DNA from: Hyphomicrobiales bacterium
GTDB taxonomy: Bacteria; Pseudomonadota; Alphaproteobacteria; Rhizobiales; Rhizobiaceae
DNA length: 64,000 nucleotides
Reading direction: 5' to 3'
Assembly (NCBI GenBank): GCA_900472675.1
Contig: UCJA01000009.1
Span: 296,551 to 360,550, forward strand
The translations under genes and the position numbers were made by a program. How positions within the stretch are numbered: position 1 is the first letter of the stretch; each line of letters opens with the position of its first letter. Shown one piece after another: positions 35,000 to 44,089 of this stretch. Under the pieces are notes generated by a model, which was given only the letters and a program-made list of their open reading frames with translations, made no database searches and was not told the DNA's origin.

Positions 35000-36028
35000 A
35001 TGGACATTACAGGCAGAGGCCCGGGAAAGAAGCGCGCGATCGTCTTCTTCCTCGTTCCGCACTTCACGATGCTGCCCTTCTCGGCGGCAGTCGAAACACT
35101 CCGCATCGCCAACCGTATGCTTGGCTATCCCGCCTACACCTGGCGGCTCTGTTCGGTGGATGGCGAGAAAGTCTATTCGTCGAGCGGGATCGGCATCGAG
35201 GTGAACTCGTCGCTTGCCGATGAACGACGCAACCTCGGTGGCGAAAACCGGCCCAACATGGTGCTGGTCTGTTCCGGCATCTATGTCGAGGAATTCCGCA
35301 ACAAGTCGGTCAGTGCCTGGCTTCGCGAGACGTATAACCGCGGCATCGCGGTCGGCAGCCTCTGCACCGGCGCCCATGTTCTGGCGCAGGCCGGCCTGCT
35401 CAACGGCAAGCGCTGCGCCATCCATTGGGAAAACCTGCCCGGCTTTGCCGAAGCCTTCCCGCAGGCGGAAGTCTATGCCGACCTCTACGAAGTCGACAGC
35501 AACCTTTACACCTGCGCCGGCGGCACCGCCTCGCTGGACATGATGCTGAACCTGATCGGCCAGGATTTTGGCGAGAACCTCGTGAACCGCGTGTGCGAAC
35601 AGCAGCTGACCGATCGGGTCCGCAATCCGCACGATCGCCAGCGGCTTCCGCTCAGGGCACGCCTCGGTGTCCAGAACAGCAAGGTTCTTTCGATCATCGA
35701 ACTGATGGAGAACAACCTGTCGGAGCCTTTGTCTCTGGTGGAGATTGCCGATGACGTCGGCCTTTCGCGCCGCCAGATCGAGCGCCTGTTCCGTCAGGAA
35801 ATGGGCCGTTCGCCGGCCCGCTACTACCTGGAGATCCGGCTCGATCGTGCTCGCCACCTGCTCGTCCAGTCGTCCATGCCGGTGGTGGAAGTGGCCGTCG
35901 CCTGCGGCTTCGTCTCCGCCTCGCATTTTTCCAAATGCTACCGGGAGATCTACAACCGTTCGCCGCAGCAGGAACGCGCTGAACGCAAGCTGACCATGAA
36001 CACGGCCCGGACTGGCGTCGTCGTCTGA
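35000..36028 (+). CDS. GlxA-family AraC-type regulator, GbdR-like
   Basis: The 342-aa protein has an N-terminal DJ-1/PfpI amidotransferase-like sensor (about residues 12-190, nucleophile-elbow segment GSLCTGAHVLAQAG). A C-terminal AraC double helix-turn-helix follows (LSLVEIADDVGLSRRQIERLFR and VEVAVACGFVSASHFSKCYR). This architecture is shared with GbdR, which activates glycine betaine catabolism in Pseudomonas, and with the carnitine and choline regulators. GGGAACGGCAGC precedes the ATG. Its location beside betaine transport and methyl-transfer genes supports control of that pathway. Confidence 0.88.
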   Translation: MDITGRGPGKKRAIVFFLVPHFTMLPFSAAVETLRIANRMLGYPAYTWRLCSVDGEKVYSSSGIGIEVNSSLADERRNLGGENRPNMVLVCSGIYVEEFRNKSVSAWLRETYNRGIAVGSLCTGAHVLAQAGLLNGKRCAIHWENLPGFAEAFPQAEVYADLYEVDSNLYTCAGGTASLDMMLNLIGQDFGENLVNRVCEQQLTDRVRNPHDRQRLPLRARLGVQNSKVLSIIELMENNLSEPLSLVEIADDVGLSRRQIERLFRQEMGRSPARYYLEIRLDRARHLLVQSSMPVVEVAVACGFVSASHFSKCYREIYNRSPQQERAERKLTMNTARTGVVV

Positions 36029-36048
36029 CGGCAGTCACGGATCAGGTG

Positions 36049-36642
36049 TCAGACAATGGTCGCGATGATGTGGTCTGAAACCTGGTTGCGGCCACTGTTC
36101 TTAGCCATGAACAGGAACTGCTCGGCGGCGTTCAGATAGTTGTCGAAGGTTTCCAGACCGTAGACTTCGGCAAGGCCGATCGACACGGTCACTGCGATCT
36201 CCACATCGCCGAAGCTAAGGACAGTTGAAGCGATGGCTTGGCGCAGGGTCTCACAGAGCCGAGCTGCGCTTTCGCCATCCAGCCCTACCAGCAGGAGCCC
36301 GAATTCCTCGTCTCCCAGGCGCGCTGCGAAATGGCAGTCAGCGACCTTACGCAGATGCCCGCCGACCGCGGCCAGAACCGTCTCGGCCACCGCCTGGCCG
36401 TGCAGTGCGCTGACCCGGTGGAAATGGTCGATATCGAGGAGCGCCACGGCACACGCCACCCCATGCGACAGGCAACGTGCCACCACCGGCTCCCCCTCAG
36501 TGTAAAACCGCTCCAGCCCAGGAAGACCCGTCATAGGACAGGTACCGCGGCTTCTCCCGCCCTGCGACTTGGCGGAAGAGTGGTTCGGGTAGACGGGCGG
36601 AAGCCCGGTCACCGGCCTTTGCTGGCTGTGGATATAGGGCAC
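36049..36642 (-). CDS. Degenerate GGDEF-domain protein
   Basis: The 197-aa protein is a GGDEF-fold domain with the upstream LLDIDHFHRVSALHG metal-site region, but the active-site motif reads LGDEEF (about residues 109-114), with the second Gly of GGDEF replaced. No RxxD inhibitory site is seen. The start is GTG with CAGGAG upstream, 16 nt after the double-REC gene. The two genes together look like a PleD-type regulator split in two. Cyclase activity is doubtful; GTP binding or c-di-GMP signalling by interaction is possible. Confidence 0.8.
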   Translation of the reverse strand: MPYIHSQQRPVTGLPPVYPNHSSAKSQGGRSRGTCPMTGLPGLERFYTEGEPVVARCLSHGVACAVALLDIDHFHRVSALHGQAVAETVLAAVGGHLRKVADCHFAARLGDEEFGLLLVGLDGESAARLCETLRQAIASTVLSFGDVEIAVTVSIGLAEVYGLETFDNYLNAAEQFLFMAKNSGRNQVSDHIIATIV

Positions 36643-36658
36643 GCGGGCTCCTGATCTG

Positions 36659-37507
36659 TCACGCCACGTTTTTGGCAGCCGCCTCTCTGCGCGCCGAATG
36701 CATCGAGCGGATCTGTATCAGCGTGTCGAGGTTCTGGTTGACGCGGCAGTAGAATTCCTCGTCGATAAAGGGCCGCAGCATGAAGTCGTTGCCACCCGCC
36801 TTGAGGAACCGTGCCGACAGCAGTCGGTTCGACGACGACGACACACCGATGATCCGCAGCTCGTGCGAGCCACGCACAGAGCGGATGCGTCGGGTCAGCT
36901 CGAAGCCATCGATATCCGGCATGTTGTAGTCCGTGACGACGAGCCCGATGTCAGCGTTCTTCTTGAGGATCTCCAGCGCCTTTGCGCCGTTTTCGGCCGT
37001 GCTGACGCGGAAATTGTAGCGCTTCAGGCGGCTCGTCAGCAGTGCGCGTGCCGTTGGGCTGTCATCGACGATCAGCACATGGTGCCGGTGGTTGGTCAGG
37101 AACCGACAAACGGATTCTGCCAGCATCTCGACGGCAAACACATTGTCCTTCAGGATGTAATCGACAATGTCCTTGGCCAGCAGCTTGTCACGCATTTCCT
37201 GCTGGAACGTGCCGGTAAAGACGATGGTCGGGATCGACAGGTCGATCAGATACTCGAGCGCTTCCCCGTTTTCCGCGCCCGGCAGGTTGATGTTGGAGAT
37301 CGCCAGAGTGACGGGCTCGGGCGAGCGGTCGTAGGCAAGCTGCAGTTCTTCGAAGTCTCGGCAGATCTCGACCTCGATCCCGAACAACTCCTTCAGGCGC
37401 GTCCCGATCATCGAGGTGAAGACGTTTGAATCCTCCGCCAGCAGGATGCGTGAAGATGCCAAAGACTGGCCGGAATACTGCATCCCGGAAATGCCGAGGA
37501 ATGTCAT
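36659..37507 (-). CDS. Tandem receiver-domain (REC-REC) response regulator
   Basis: The 282-aa protein has two receiver domains. REC1 (about residues 18-138) keeps the acidic pair (LAEDS) and Lys 120 but has Asn 72 where the phosphoacceptor Asp should be (ISNINLPG). REC2 (about 143-270) has Asp 193 (VVTDYNMPDIDG) and Arg in place of the usual Lys of KPF. There is no output domain, and the GGDEF-like gene follows directly. PleD has the same REC-REC order with a fused GGDEF. Confidence 0.88.
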   Translation of the reverse strand: MTFLGISGMQYSGQSLASSRILLAEDSNVFTSMIGTRLKELFGIEVEICRDFEELQLAYDRSPEPVTLAISNINLPGAENGEALEYLIDLSIPTIVFTGTFQQEMRDKLLAKDIVDYILKDNVFAVEMLAESVCRFLTNHRHHVLIVDDSPTARALLTSRLKRYNFRVSTAENGAKALEILKKNADIGLVVTDYNMPDIDGFELTRRIRSVRGSHELRIIGVSSSSNRLLSARFLKAGGNDFMLRPFIDEEFYCRVNQNLDTLIQIRSMHSARREAAAKNVA

Positions 37508-37708
37508 GGTGCCCCTATCGTGTTACTGTCCCCACATAGGACAGTTCTACCGGCACCCATTTGCAGAACTGTTAATCGCCACGCGCAACAAGCATCTATC
37601 GGGGCGGTTGCCCCGATAGACTGTTCGCTAGGTCAATGATCCCTTACTCGCTTTTGCCAAGAACGAAGCCTGGCGCGGCTTTTCAGGTTCCTGGAGCGAT
37701 CCCAGGGG

Positions 37709-40351
37709 TCACGCACCGCCCCGGGCATCCTCCTCATCCGGCAGCATCGGCTTGCCGCGATGGAAGACGATTTCCTGCTGCGGGAACGGAATCTGGATAC
37801 CCTCGTCCCGGAAGCGCCGCAGGATGGCGATCCGGAGATTGTTGCGGATCCGCATCCCCTCGCCCATGTCTGCCAGATGGAATCGGAGTTCAAAATTAAG
37901 CGACGACGGCCCGAACGTCAGGAACTCCACATGCGGCTCCGGATTGCGCAGCACTTCGGGAACCTCATCCACCAGTTCGAGCAGAATGGCCATCACACGC
38001 TCCGGATCAGCGTCATAGCTCACCGCAACCGGCACCTCGGAGCGCCCGATCTTGTTGCGGTGCGTCCAGTTGCCGACCGGCGAGTTGATCAGGTCCGAAT
38101 TCGGCACGATGATCGACTGCTTGCGGAATGTCTCGATCTCCGTGGCGCGAACCGAGATCCGCTTGACGATGCCTTCCGTCGCGCCCGTCACGACATGGTC
38201 GCCCACCTTGAACGGGCGTTCCACCAAGAGGATCAGGCCCGATACGAAGTTCGACACGATGTTCTGCAGGCCAAAACCGATACCGACGGACAGGGCCGAG
38301 GCGACCAGCGCGAAGCTTGAGAGGTTGATGCCGGCCGCCGACACCCCAACCAGGACCGCCAAACCCACGCCGAGATAGCCGATGCCGGTGCGCACGGAGT
38401 TGCGCACGCCAAGGTCAACTTGGCTGCGGGCCAGTACATTGCCGTCGACCCATTTCTGCACCCACCGGGTAATCAGGTAGCCGAAGCCGAAAAGCAGGAT
38501 GCCCGCCAGGATGCCGACCAGCGAGATCGACACATTGCCGATTCTGATTTCCGTGAAGAAGCGGAAGAACCAGGCCTGGATGTCGGCGATCTGGAAGCCC
38601 CAGGTGATGAGGATCAGCGGAATGCCGAACAGGAGGGCAAAGGCATAAATGCCAAGGCCAGCCATCAGACCCGTCTGGTCGAGCGCCACCTCGTTGAACC
38701 TGTTGCGCGTGGCGAGACGGCGACCGAGGATGGTGTCCTTGAAGGCGCCCTGTTTGGAGATCGATTTGCCGGAGAGAAAGCCCACGTAGATGAGCACCAG
38801 CGCAGCGCCCGTGAGGATGATCTGCGTCGCCGCAAACCGGGCAAGGCCGACGTAACCGGTCAGCACCGCAAGGATCAGCACGCCACCGAGAATGCGCAGC
38901 GGGATCGACACCACCCGCGGCCATGCGTGGCCATGCGTTTCCGCATCCTCTCCATCCCGCATGGTTGGCCGGATGAAGGAGATAGCGATGAGAAGCAGGC
39001 CGACGATGACAGACGCAATCAGGCTCTTCACGATGGTCAGAACGAGCGGCGAATTCAGGGCTTCGCTGACGGACGCCAGCACGACGCCAAGGCCGTTGAC
39101 GATCGCCATGGCCAGAACCGCAACCGTCAGCAGCTTCGCACCGCGGTTGGTGATACGCACCAGCCGCCATTCCGGTGCGCTCGGCGCAAACACGCCGTAG
39201 GTCAGCTTCCAGACGAAATTGACGAACCAGATGAAGCCGAACACGGTCGCGATGATCGGCGCCACGTCCGGTCTCAGGATGTTGAAACCGTCGAAGAACA
39301 GATAGGAGGCCGACAGGAAGGCCGCCAGCGAGACGGTCTGGATCACCGTTGACCAGAACACCACCGACAGGCGTTTCAGGTAGGAGGGATCGCCATCGCC
39401 GTTGCGACGCAGGAACCGGCCGAACACTCTGTAACCACCCCAGAGCAGCAGCATCGCCGCTCCGAGTGACATGGCAATAGCGCCCCAGAGCTGGATCTGT
39501 TTGAACCGAACCACGAAGCCGATCCAGCCGCCAAGCGTGTCACGGAAGCGGTGGACCTCATCGATGAAGGCGGATCCGGCATCGGTGAAGAGTTCGCCCG
39601 AAATCTCCGTGTGACGGAAGAGTGTCTGGGCAAACAGCATGCGGCGCAGGTTGGTGATGCTGTTCGCCAGCTGGTTCGCGCTGTTGGTCAGATTGCCGGC
39701 GTCGTCAACGATCAGGTTGAGCTGCGAACGCTCGTTGAGAAGCTTGGCGCGTTCCTCCGCCACCGCTGGCGCCTCGGGTGGTTGCCCTTGGGGTGGAGCC
39801 TCTCCGAGACTGCCGAGCCGCGCCTGGATCTGCTCGACGCGGGTCTTCATCACGTCCGACGTCGCCTGCATCTCAGTGACGATTTCCTCGGCCTGTACCC
39901 GCAGCTCCGCAAGCCGCGCGTCGTCCGTCGCATCGGCTTTCAGCCTCTCCTGGAAGCTGGTCAGCTGTTTGCGGATCTGGTCGACCTTGCCTTTCACATC
40001 GGCATTGATCGAGTCCATCGTCACATCCGGCCGCTGCTGCGCGGGCGCGGCTTGCGCCACTGGCGCTGGCTGGGCTTGCGGCTGCTGCGCTGGCGCAACT
40101 TGTTGCGCGGGCGCTGCCTGGACCTGCGGCTGCTGCGCTGGCGCCGGCTGGGCTGGCGCTGGTTGAGCTGGCGCCGGCTGGACCTGCGGCACCTGCGCAA
40201 TGGCAGGTGCAATAGCCAGCAACACGAGCACGGTTGCCAGCATGGCAGCGACCGACCGCGACCGGCCGAAAGACCAAACGACTGCACCGGAAATACCCCA
40301 ACGGAAATAGGACGATGCCGGTGAAGAACCGGAAGGATGTGCCGTGGACAA
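37709..40351 (-). CDS. MscS-family mechanosensitive channel with DUF3772-type periplasmic domain
   Basis: The protein is about 880 aa long and membrane-bound. A signal-like segment (AAMLATVLVLLAIAPAIA) is followed by a Pro/Ala/Gln low-complexity stretch of PAPAQ-type repeats. A coiled-coil periplasmic region (about 110-270), multiple membrane helices and a C-terminal MscS pore/beta domain (GIGFGLQNIVSNFVSGLILL, ERPFKVGDHV) come next. It would release solutes under hypo-osmotic shock. The start is uncertain; I use a TTG at 40351 with an AGAGAG site, and an ATG just before the signal segment is the alternative. Confidence 0.88.
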   Translation of the reverse strand: MSTAHPSGSSPASSYFRWGISGAVVWSFGRSRSVAAMLATVLVLLAIAPAIAQVPQVQPAPAQPAPAQPAPAQQPQVQAAPAQQVAPAQQPQAQPAPVAQAAPAQQRPDVTMDSINADVKGKVDQIRKQLTSFQERLKADATDDARLAELRVQAEEIVTEMQATSDVMKTRVEQIQARLGSLGEAPPQGQPPEAPAVAEERAKLLNERSQLNLIVDDAGNLTNSANQLANSITNLRRMLFAQTLFRHTEISGELFTDAGSAFIDEVHRFRDTLGGWIGFVVRFKQIQLWGAIAMSLGAAMLLLWGGYRVFGRFLRRNGDGDPSYLKRLSVVFWSTVIQTVSLAAFLSASYLFFDGFNILRPDVAPIIATVFGFIWFVNFVWKLTYGVFAPSAPEWRLVRITNRGAKLLTVAVLAMAIVNGLGVVLASVSEALNSPLVLTIVKSLIASVIVGLLLIAISFIRPTMRDGEDAETHGHAWPRVVSIPLRILGGVLILAVLTGYVGLARFAATQIILTGAALVLIYVGFLSGKSISKQGAFKDTILGRRLATRNRFNEVALDQTGLMAGLGIYAFALLFGIPLILITWGFQIADIQAWFFRFFTEIRIGNVSISLVGILAGILLFGFGYLITRWVQKWVDGNVLARSQVDLGVRNSVRTGIGYLGVGLAVLVGVSAAGINLSSFALVASALSVGIGFGLQNIVSNFVSGLILLVERPFKVGDHVVTGATEGIVKRISVRATEIETFRKQSIIVPNSDLINSPVGNWTHRNKIGRSEVPVAVSYDADPERVMAILLELVDEVPEVLRNPEPHVEFLTFGPSSLNFELRFHLADMGEGMRIRNNLRIAILRRFRDEGIQIPFPQQEIVFHRGKPMLPDEEDARGGA

Positions 40352-40447
40352 GAGGCTCTCTTTTGCGCGAGGGGGCAGATTCGGTGGGAAAGCTAGAGGC
40401 ACAACAAGGCAAAGAAAAGGAAGAGTCAGCTTTGGATCAATTCGTTG

Positions 40448-40473
40448 GGAACCCGGGAACATTTCCGCGCGTT
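40448..40473 (+). promoter_or_regulatory. EcfG-type general stress promoter
   Basis: GGAAC (40448-40452) and CGTT (40470-40473) are 17 nt apart, a full match to the alphaproteobacterial EcfG promoter consensus. It lies 34 nt upstream of the start of a GlsB/YeaQ stress protein gene. Confidence 0.75.
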
Positions 40474-40506
40474 ACAAGTCGCACACCGCAACAAAAGGGT
40501 AAGGTC

Positions 40507-40758
40507 ATGGAACAAGCAGGTATCGGCTGGATCGCAGCAATCATCATCGGTGGCATCGCCGGTTGGCTCGCTGAACAGTTCATGAAAAGCAATATGGGGA
40601 TGCTCATGAACATCATCCTCGGCATCGTTGGCGCCATCATTGCCAATGCTCTGCTGGGCGTGTTCGGCGTCGTTCTCACGGGCTGGATCGGTTATCTGAT
40701 CGCGGGCTTCGTCGGCGCTTGCATCCTGATCGCAGTGGGTCGGATGATCCGCCGCTAA
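40507..40758 (+). CDS. GlsB/YeaQ/YmgE family stress-response membrane protein
   Basis: The 83-aa hydrophobic protein has three predicted membrane helices with the family pattern GWIAAIIIGGIAGWLAEQ and NIILGIVGAIIAN. Such transglycosylase-associated proteins are induced by general stress. The ATG at 40507 has AAGGGTAAGG upstream. An EcfG-type promoter directly upstream supports stress induction. Confidence 0.88.
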   Translation: MEQAGIGWIAAIIIGGIAGWLAEQFMKSNMGMLMNIILGIVGAIIANALLGVFGVVLTGWIGYLIAGFVGACILIAVGRMIRR

Positions 40759-40765
40759 ACCAAAT

Positions 40766-40816
40766 GCAACCGGCGCCGTCCCGAACGGGATATGGCGCCG
40801 GTTGCCTTCAAGTTTT
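40766..40816 (+). terminator. Rho-independent terminator after the GlsB/YeaQ gene
   Basis: GCAACCGGCGCC and GGCGCCGGTTGC form a 12-bp stem with an inner TCCCG/CGGGA stem. CTTCAAGTTTTT follows. Confidence 0.75.
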
Positions 40817-40857
40817 TGAAAGTCCCAGCGCTGACTGCCATATCACCGGCCAGGATC

Positions 40858-41349
40858 TCACTTCAGCGCAAGCTCGCTGTAATCGCGGCCCAGCATTCGG
40901 CACAAACCATCCACCACCATCTCATGATCATCCCGTTGCGGTAGGCCAGACACGGTCACTGCCCCGATGCAGCCGACGCCGGTCACGTTGATGGGAAAAC
41001 TCCCCCCATGCGAAGCATAATCGACGGATGAAAGCCCGAACTTCTCGTCCAGCGTCGTCTTTTGCAGCGCAAGCTTCCTGCCCATCCCGTAGCTCGACTG
41101 GAAGAACCGCAGCACCAGCCGGCGCTTGCGCATAATCCAACCAGGATTGTCGGCGTTCGATCCGGGCATGGCGGCATAGAAGGCGGGCATTGAGTGCAGG
41201 TGAACGTCGATCGCAACGCCCAGCCCACCGTCATGCGCCATTTCGCGTAACATCGACCCGAGCCTCCAGGCGGCATCCAGATCAAATCGATCGAACACCA
41301 GGCTGTGTTCCTGCCGTCCGATCGTGGCAATATCGTCTTCTAGTGTCAC
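40858..41349 (-). CDS. UPF0303 family (HbpS-like, heme-degrading domain) protein
   Basis: The 163-aa protein has the UPF0303 pattern: an N-terminal helix, FDLDAAWRLGSMLRE, AIDVHLHSMPAFYAAMPGS, RKRRLVLRFFQSSYGMG and the C-terminal VTVSGLPQRDDHEMVV. The HbpS/GlcG fold includes heme-binding and redox-sensing proteins, but the function of this branch is unknown. The start is GTG at 41349 with GGAGGACAGG upstream; the reading from 41505 is not supported. Confidence 0.85.
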   Translation of the reverse strand: MTLEDDIATIGRQEHSLVFDRFDLDAAWRLGSMLREMAHDGGLGVAIDVHLHSMPAFYAAMPGSNADNPGWIMRKRRLVLRFFQSSYGMGRKLALQKTTLDEKFGLSSVDYASHGGSFPINVTGVGCIGAVTVSGLPQRDDHEMVVDGLCRMLGRDYSELALK

Positions 41350-41440
41350 CCTGTCCTCCTCAGCACATCCTCGACCGGTCATTGGTAGACGCACCACCGG
41401 ACGAAGTGAAGCCCGGCGCCTGTTCGGCAGGAACCGCGTG

Positions 41441-42001
41441 CTATTCCGCAGCAGCTGCGGCCAAAGTGTGGGTCGGGAAGAAGGCGGCAATTTCATCGAT
41501 CGCAAAGCCGATCCGCTCCTTCAGCGCATCCGAGCTCACCTGATAGTTGGTGAAATCGCGATCGGAGGCATAGATCGCCGTCGGCAGGGTGTGCGCCATG
41601 AAGAACCCGAACAGCGGGCGCAACTGGTGCTCGACCATCAGGGCATGCCGTTCACCGCCACCTGTCGCCGAGATCAGGATGGGCTTTGCCCGCAACTGCT
41701 CCGGATCGATCAGGTCGATGAAGTGCTTGAACAATCCCGGATAGCTACCCTTGTAGGTGGGCGAACCGATCACCAGCACGTCGGCGGAAACCACGTCCTC
41801 AAGGATTGCGGTAGCACCCGCATCCAGATTCGAACGCCATTGGGCCTGACCGAGCGATGGACCGACGTCAGTGAGATCGTGAACATGCTTGTCGAACCCG
41901 TAGCGGGCGCTCGCAAGCGTCGCGATATGATCGACCAGCGCAAAAGTTTTCGAGGGCCTGTTATAGCTGCCTGCAAGGCCCACCAGTTTCAAACGCGACA
42001 T
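41441..42001 (-). CDS. NAD(P)H-dependent FMN reductase, SsuE/MsuE-like
   Basis: The 186-aa flavodoxin-fold protein begins LKLVGLAGSYNRPSKTFALV and has the FMN-binding GSPTYKGSYPGLFKHFIDLI segment and SATGGGERHALMVEHQLRPL, as in MsuE. Such reductases supply FMNH2 to sulfonate or other two-component monooxygenases. No monooxygenase gene is adjacent; the next gene upstream is an FAD protein of unrelated type. It may serve a distant partner. Confidence 0.87.
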   Translation of the reverse strand: MSRLKLVGLAGSYNRPSKTFALVDHIATLASARYGFDKHVHDLTDVGPSLGQAQWRSNLDAGATAILEDVVSADVLVIGSPTYKGSYPGLFKHFIDLIDPEQLRAKPILISATGGGERHALMVEHQLRPLFGFFMAHTLPTAIYASDRDFTNYQVSSDALKERIGFAIDEIAAFFPTHTLAAAAAE

Positions 42002-42136
42002 TCAATACCTTCCCGGCCCGTCTCGGCCCAATAACAGCAGCATTCGAGGAGCTTAGACCAAAATGACGGCCATGGAAGACATGAAGCCGCGCTCCACGCC
42101 GCCGGAAACAGAAAACGATTCCAAATTCGAATTGGA

Positions 42137-43522
42137 TCAGGCGATACGGGATGCGGCGGGCAAGGCAAGCCTCACCTCATCCGCGATCGTCTCCGCAATG
42201 TGGCGCGCCTGAACGCGGATATCGGGAACAGCGGTGATTTCCCAAAACTGTCCCGCGGTCAGTGCGCCTGCCGCAAAGAAGTTTTCCCGGGGTGAGCCTT
42301 CTGGATCGAGCACCCGGGACTGCCTGTCCACCGAAATGCCGAGCCCCAGCGCATCCATGGCGATCATGCCGCAGTCGCACATCTCCTTCAGAAGCGGCGA
42401 GTGGCCGATACCGGCCCGCTCCATCCCGGTGCAATTGACGATCCAGTCCGTGCGGATCGTCTCGACATGCGTAGTGCCGCGCACGCGGTAGCCAACATGA
42501 GCAACCGTGTCGTCTGTGTCGATCGACTGTAGGAATCCGGCCTTCACGCTGACCGTTCCATCCTCGACAAGCGCGTCAAAGGCCTTGTAGACATCCGGCG
42601 CGATCCGGTGCCGGTGGATATTCCACCAGGCCAACCCGTGCCGCAGGAAGCGCGATCTCTGGTCGAGCGTCAAACCCTGCCAAAGCGCTTGCGTATGCGG
42701 CCTGAGGCCATCCACCACACCCCGCCAGTCTGCGCCCTCGGCAACGGCACGCCGCAGTGTGCGGACAATCCGGCTGATGTCGCGACTCCCGGAAAGATCG
42801 ACTGCGACAGGCGCAGCGCGCCGGACCGGATGCGGGTGCGGAACCAGACCCCGACGGGACAGAACGCGGATCTTGCCCCGGTGCCCCCTCGCCCGCAGCG
42901 AAAGTACTTGGTCGATCATTGTCAGACCGGAGCCGAAGATACAGATCTCGTCGTCGCGTCCAACCCGTGAGAGCCACCCCATGCGCCAGGGATTTTCTAC
43001 GATGTGCCGGTGTGCCTCGGTATCGATCCGGTCCTCGGAAATCGGTAGACCCGCACTTCCGACACCCAGAGCCAGCACCACGTTGCGCGCTTCGAGTTCG
43101 CCGCCAGCGTCGAGCACGAAACGCACGGGCTTGCCGGGTACCGACCCGCAGGCAACCGCCCTCGCCCGCACGAATTCTACCTGGGCGCGTCGCTCCCTTG
43201 GGCGCAGGCGCGACGCAAGCGTGTCTCGCAGGTAGAGACCGTAATCGCCGCGGGAGGCAAAATCGTCTGCAAACACGGCCTTGCCTTGGGATCGCAGCCA
43301 TTCCACGAAGTGATCTGGGCGATCCGGGAATACGCTCATGCGCGCCGCGGGAACGTTGAGCCGGTGAAGGTAGAATTCCGTGCGATAGGCCGTACCGCGA
43401 CCAAAGCCGGGATCGTCGCCGATCACCGCAATCGACGCGGTAGACGGGAGAACCTCGAGAAGGTTGATCGTGAGGGTAATTGCGGAAAAGCCGGAGCCGA
43501 CAATGGCGACATCATAGGTCAA
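42137..43522 (-). CDS. FAD/NAD(P)-binding protein (HcgN-like FAD-dependent family)
   Basis: The 461-aa protein starts with a dinucleotide-binding motif (VAIVGSGFSAITLTINLL), followed by GRGTAYRTEFYLHRLNVPA and a second nucleotide site (ICIFGSGLTMIDQVLSL). It ends with a C-terminal catalytic segment AGALTAGQFWEITAVPDIRVQ, as in proteins annotated as FAD-dependent NAD(P)-binding oxidoreductases of unknown substrate. The start is TTG at 43522 with AGAGGAG upstream, and the reading from 43729 adds a spurious leader. The substrate is unknown. Confidence 0.78.
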   Translation of the reverse strand: MTYDVAIVGSGFSAITLTINLLEVLPSTASIAVIGDDPGFGRGTAYRTEFYLHRLNVPAARMSVFPDRPDHFVEWLRSQGKAVFADDFASRGDYGLYLRDTLASRLRPRERRAQVEFVRARAVACGSVPGKPVRFVLDAGGELEARNVVLALGVGSAGLPISEDRIDTEAHRHIVENPWRMGWLSRVGRDDEICIFGSGLTMIDQVLSLRARGHRGKIRVLSRRGLVPHPHPVRRAAPVAVDLSGSRDISRIVRTLRRAVAEGADWRGVVDGLRPHTQALWQGLTLDQRSRFLRHGLAWWNIHRHRIAPDVYKAFDALVEDGTVSVKAGFLQSIDTDDTVAHVGYRVRGTTHVETIRTDWIVNCTGMERAGIGHSPLLKEMCDCGMIAMDALGLGISVDRQSRVLDPEGSPRENFFAAGALTAGQFWEITAVPDIRVQARHIAETIADEVRLALPAASRIA

Positions 43523-43658
43523 GAACAATCTCCTCTGCCTGTGGCGTTGAAGTCTTGCCGGTGATGAGCGGACCAGCATGGTGCTGATCCGCTCACTGCT
43601 CAATCTCGACCAAGTTAATAGGGAATAAGATGGTGTAAAGGTTTTTTTACCCCACCGC

Positions 43659-43973
43659 TTATTGGCAGGCCGGATCCGCCCGCGGAACGGTGACCATGTC
43701 GGAGGTCGGGTTCGAGTTTGCAGAGCCACCCGGAGCCTGGCAATGATCTTCGTGATCGGCAGTGCCGGTCGTGCTGTTGGTGGTGGTGCTGTTGATAGAG
43801 CCGGGATCGCTGACGCCCGGCGGCGGCGAGCCCGGGATCACGTTAACGTTCGCGTCGGATGACGTTGTCACACCGGGAAGGTTGGTAGAAGGCTCTACAG
43901 CTGTCTGTGCGAGGGCAGGCGCTGTGAAGGTCAGGGCAATTACGCCGATCAGGGCAAGTCTACGGGCAGCCAT
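43659..43973 (-). CDS. Hypothetical secreted protein, 104 aa
   Basis: A signal peptide (MAARRLALIGVIALTFTAPALA, cleavage before QTAVEPS) leads a mature part rich in Asn, Ser, Thr, Pro and Gly with two Cys (HCQAPGG and the C-terminal ACQ) that could form a disulfide. No family is recognised. GGAGAG precedes the ATG. An EcfG-like promoter sequence lies 30 nt upstream. Confidence 0.7.
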   Translation of the reverse strand: MAARRLALIGVIALTFTAPALAQTAVEPSTNLPGVTTSSDANVNVIPGSPPPGVSDPGSINSTTTNSTTGTADHEDHCQAPGGSANSNPTSDMVTVPRADPACQ

Positions 43974-44002
43974 GGGTGTCTCTCCGGTTGATCTGCGCGG
44001 AT

Positions 44003-44027
44003 AACCGGAAGCTCAACCCTTGGTTCC
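44003..44027 (-). promoter_or_regulatory. EcfG-like promoter for the secreted protein gene
   Basis: GGAAC (44027-44023) and GGTT (44006-44003) are 16 nt apart on the minus strand, three of four bases matching the -10. The -35 box lies in a 13-bp direct repeat (44017-44029 and 44035-44047). Confidence 0.45.
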
Positions 44028-44047
44028 CTGTGTGCCCTTGGTTCCCT
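44017..44047. repeat. 13-bp tandem direct repeat
   Basis: CCCTTGGTTCCCT occurs twice with a period of 18 bp (44017-44029 and 44035-44047). Each copy carries one GGAAC core on the minus strand. Confidence 0.7.
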
Positions 44048-44089
44048 CATATGGCTGGACGCTACGAGTTCGGTGGCGAAGACTTAGCT

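Noticed and set aside
41441-43522. FMN reductase and FAD protein as a two-component monooxygenase
   Set aside because: The FAD protein has two dinucleotide sites and no flavin-dependent sulfonate monooxygenase features, and the gap of 135 bp does not support a tight unit.
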